From Cytophagales bacterium (GTDB taxonomy: Bacteria > Bacteroidota > Bacteroidia > Cytophagales > Cyclobacteriaceae): DNA of 5,427 nt. The notes beneath the pieces are model-generated. The model made no database searches, had not been told where the DNA came from, and saw only the letters and a program-made list of their open reading frames with translations. The stretch spans positions 1 to 5,427 of the forward strand of contig DPSB01000063.1 of NCBI GenBank assembly GCA_003537495.1. Direction: 5' to 3'. Positions 5,066-5,427 of the stretch are shown piece after piece. How positions within the stretch are numbered: position 1 is the first letter of the stretch; every line of letters begins with the position of its first letter. A program made the translations under genes and the position numbers.

Positions 5066-5427
5066 ATGGGAGTAAAACTTTCAAGACAGAAGCCAAGGAA
5101 TATTTTATTGTCTCTAATTTACAGAACGCAAAAGATATTGCCTTTTAGTAGCGAATATAAAATTAAACTGTTTTTAAATTTGGAATGGATCTTTGACCGA
5201 CTATCTCATGAAATGTCGTTCAAATATTACTCACCCCAAACTCATCCTGTACGACAATGTTCCAAGAAGTTTATACTTGATAATCTTAATGAAACCAGCT
5301 GCGTTTTAGATTTAGGTTGTAACTTAGGTGATGTGAGTTTTATTATGGCAGAAAAGGCAAAAAAAGTAGTAGGTATAGATCATAATATTGCAGCAATAAA
5401 AACAGCAAAGAACCGCTACCAGAGACA
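5066..5427 (+). CDS. Class I SAM-dependent methyltransferase, N-terminal part (runs off right edge)
   Basis: The ATG at 5066 is the earliest in-frame start because a TAA lies at 5060-5062. There are 120 codons before the window ends. A basic N-terminal region (MGVKLSRQKPRNILLSLIYR) and a Trp/Phe-rich helical stretch (LNLEWIFDRLSHEMSFKYY, about 36-54) come first. SAM-binding motif I follows, VLDLGCNLGDVSFI at 80-93, then motif II, VVGIDHNIAAI at 101-111, where the acidic residue after the second strand would bind the ribose hydroxyls of SAM. The DLGCNLGD glycine loop is diagnostic of Rossmann-type methyltransferases. The acceptor is decided by the missing C-terminal part; beside a GT4 enzyme, sugar or lipid-linked glycan methylation is a reasonable guess only. 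G+C over 5101-5400 is about 31%, clearly lower than in the TPR gene (about 44%), suggesting a recently acquired or variable locus. Confidence 0.85.
   Translation, partial: MGVKLSRQKPRNILLSLIYRTQKILPFSSEYKIKLFLNLEWIFDRLSHEMSFKYYSPQTHPVRQCSKKFILDNLNETSCVLDLGCNLGDVSFIMAEKAKKVVGIDHNIAAIKTAKNRYQR

Overview
The window looks like chromosomal DNA of a Bacteroidota bacterium, most likely in the Cytophagales-like part of the phylum. This rests on three things. Four of the five genes whose 5' ends lie here have a TAnnTTTG-like -7 promoter box just upstream, and the starts lack a convincing Shine-Dalgarno sequence. One exported protein has a signal peptide that leaves Gln as the first mature residue. The protein families are typical of that phylum: DUF2723/GT117, a conserved GGDT-containing multi-spanning membrane protein, and a GT4 glycosyltransferase with YDFDDAIW and GWTGSHST motifs. 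No tRNA, rRNA, CRISPR, insertion sequence or phage gene was seen.

Layout. Bases 1-276 (minus) hold the N-terminal 92 codons of a DUF2723/GT117 membrane glycosyltransferase that runs off the left edge. Bases 277-469 are non-coding and contain a degenerate array of a 7-bp unit (consensus ATYNGGY) in direct and then inverted orientation. Bases 470-1102 (minus) encode an unidentified membrane protein of about five spans. After a very short divergent gap, 1144-2361 (plus) encodes an exported tetratricopeptide-repeat protein, and 2398-3726 (plus, GTG start) a multi-spanning membrane protein of a conserved but uncharacterised family that resembles polyprenol-sugar-using enzymes. Converging on it with a 49-bp overlap is a GT4 glycosyltransferase (3678-4763, minus). 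Its reading frame is broken by one in-frame TAA, so it is either a recent pseudogene, a two-polypeptide enzyme or a sequencing error. A 302-bp divergent spacer with two outward promoter candidates separates it from a SAM-dependent methyltransferase (5066 onward, plus) that runs off the right edge.

Together the genes suggest the edge of an envelope-glycan locus: a GT-C-type membrane glycosyltransferase on the left, and a GT4 enzyme plus a methyltransferase on the right. G+C falls from about 44% in the TPR gene to about 31% in the methyltransferase (hand counts), as is common when housekeeping sequence gives way to a variable surface-polysaccharide cluster. No clearly new defence or mobile system is visible. 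The items most worth a second look are the heptamer array and the interrupted glycosyltransferase.
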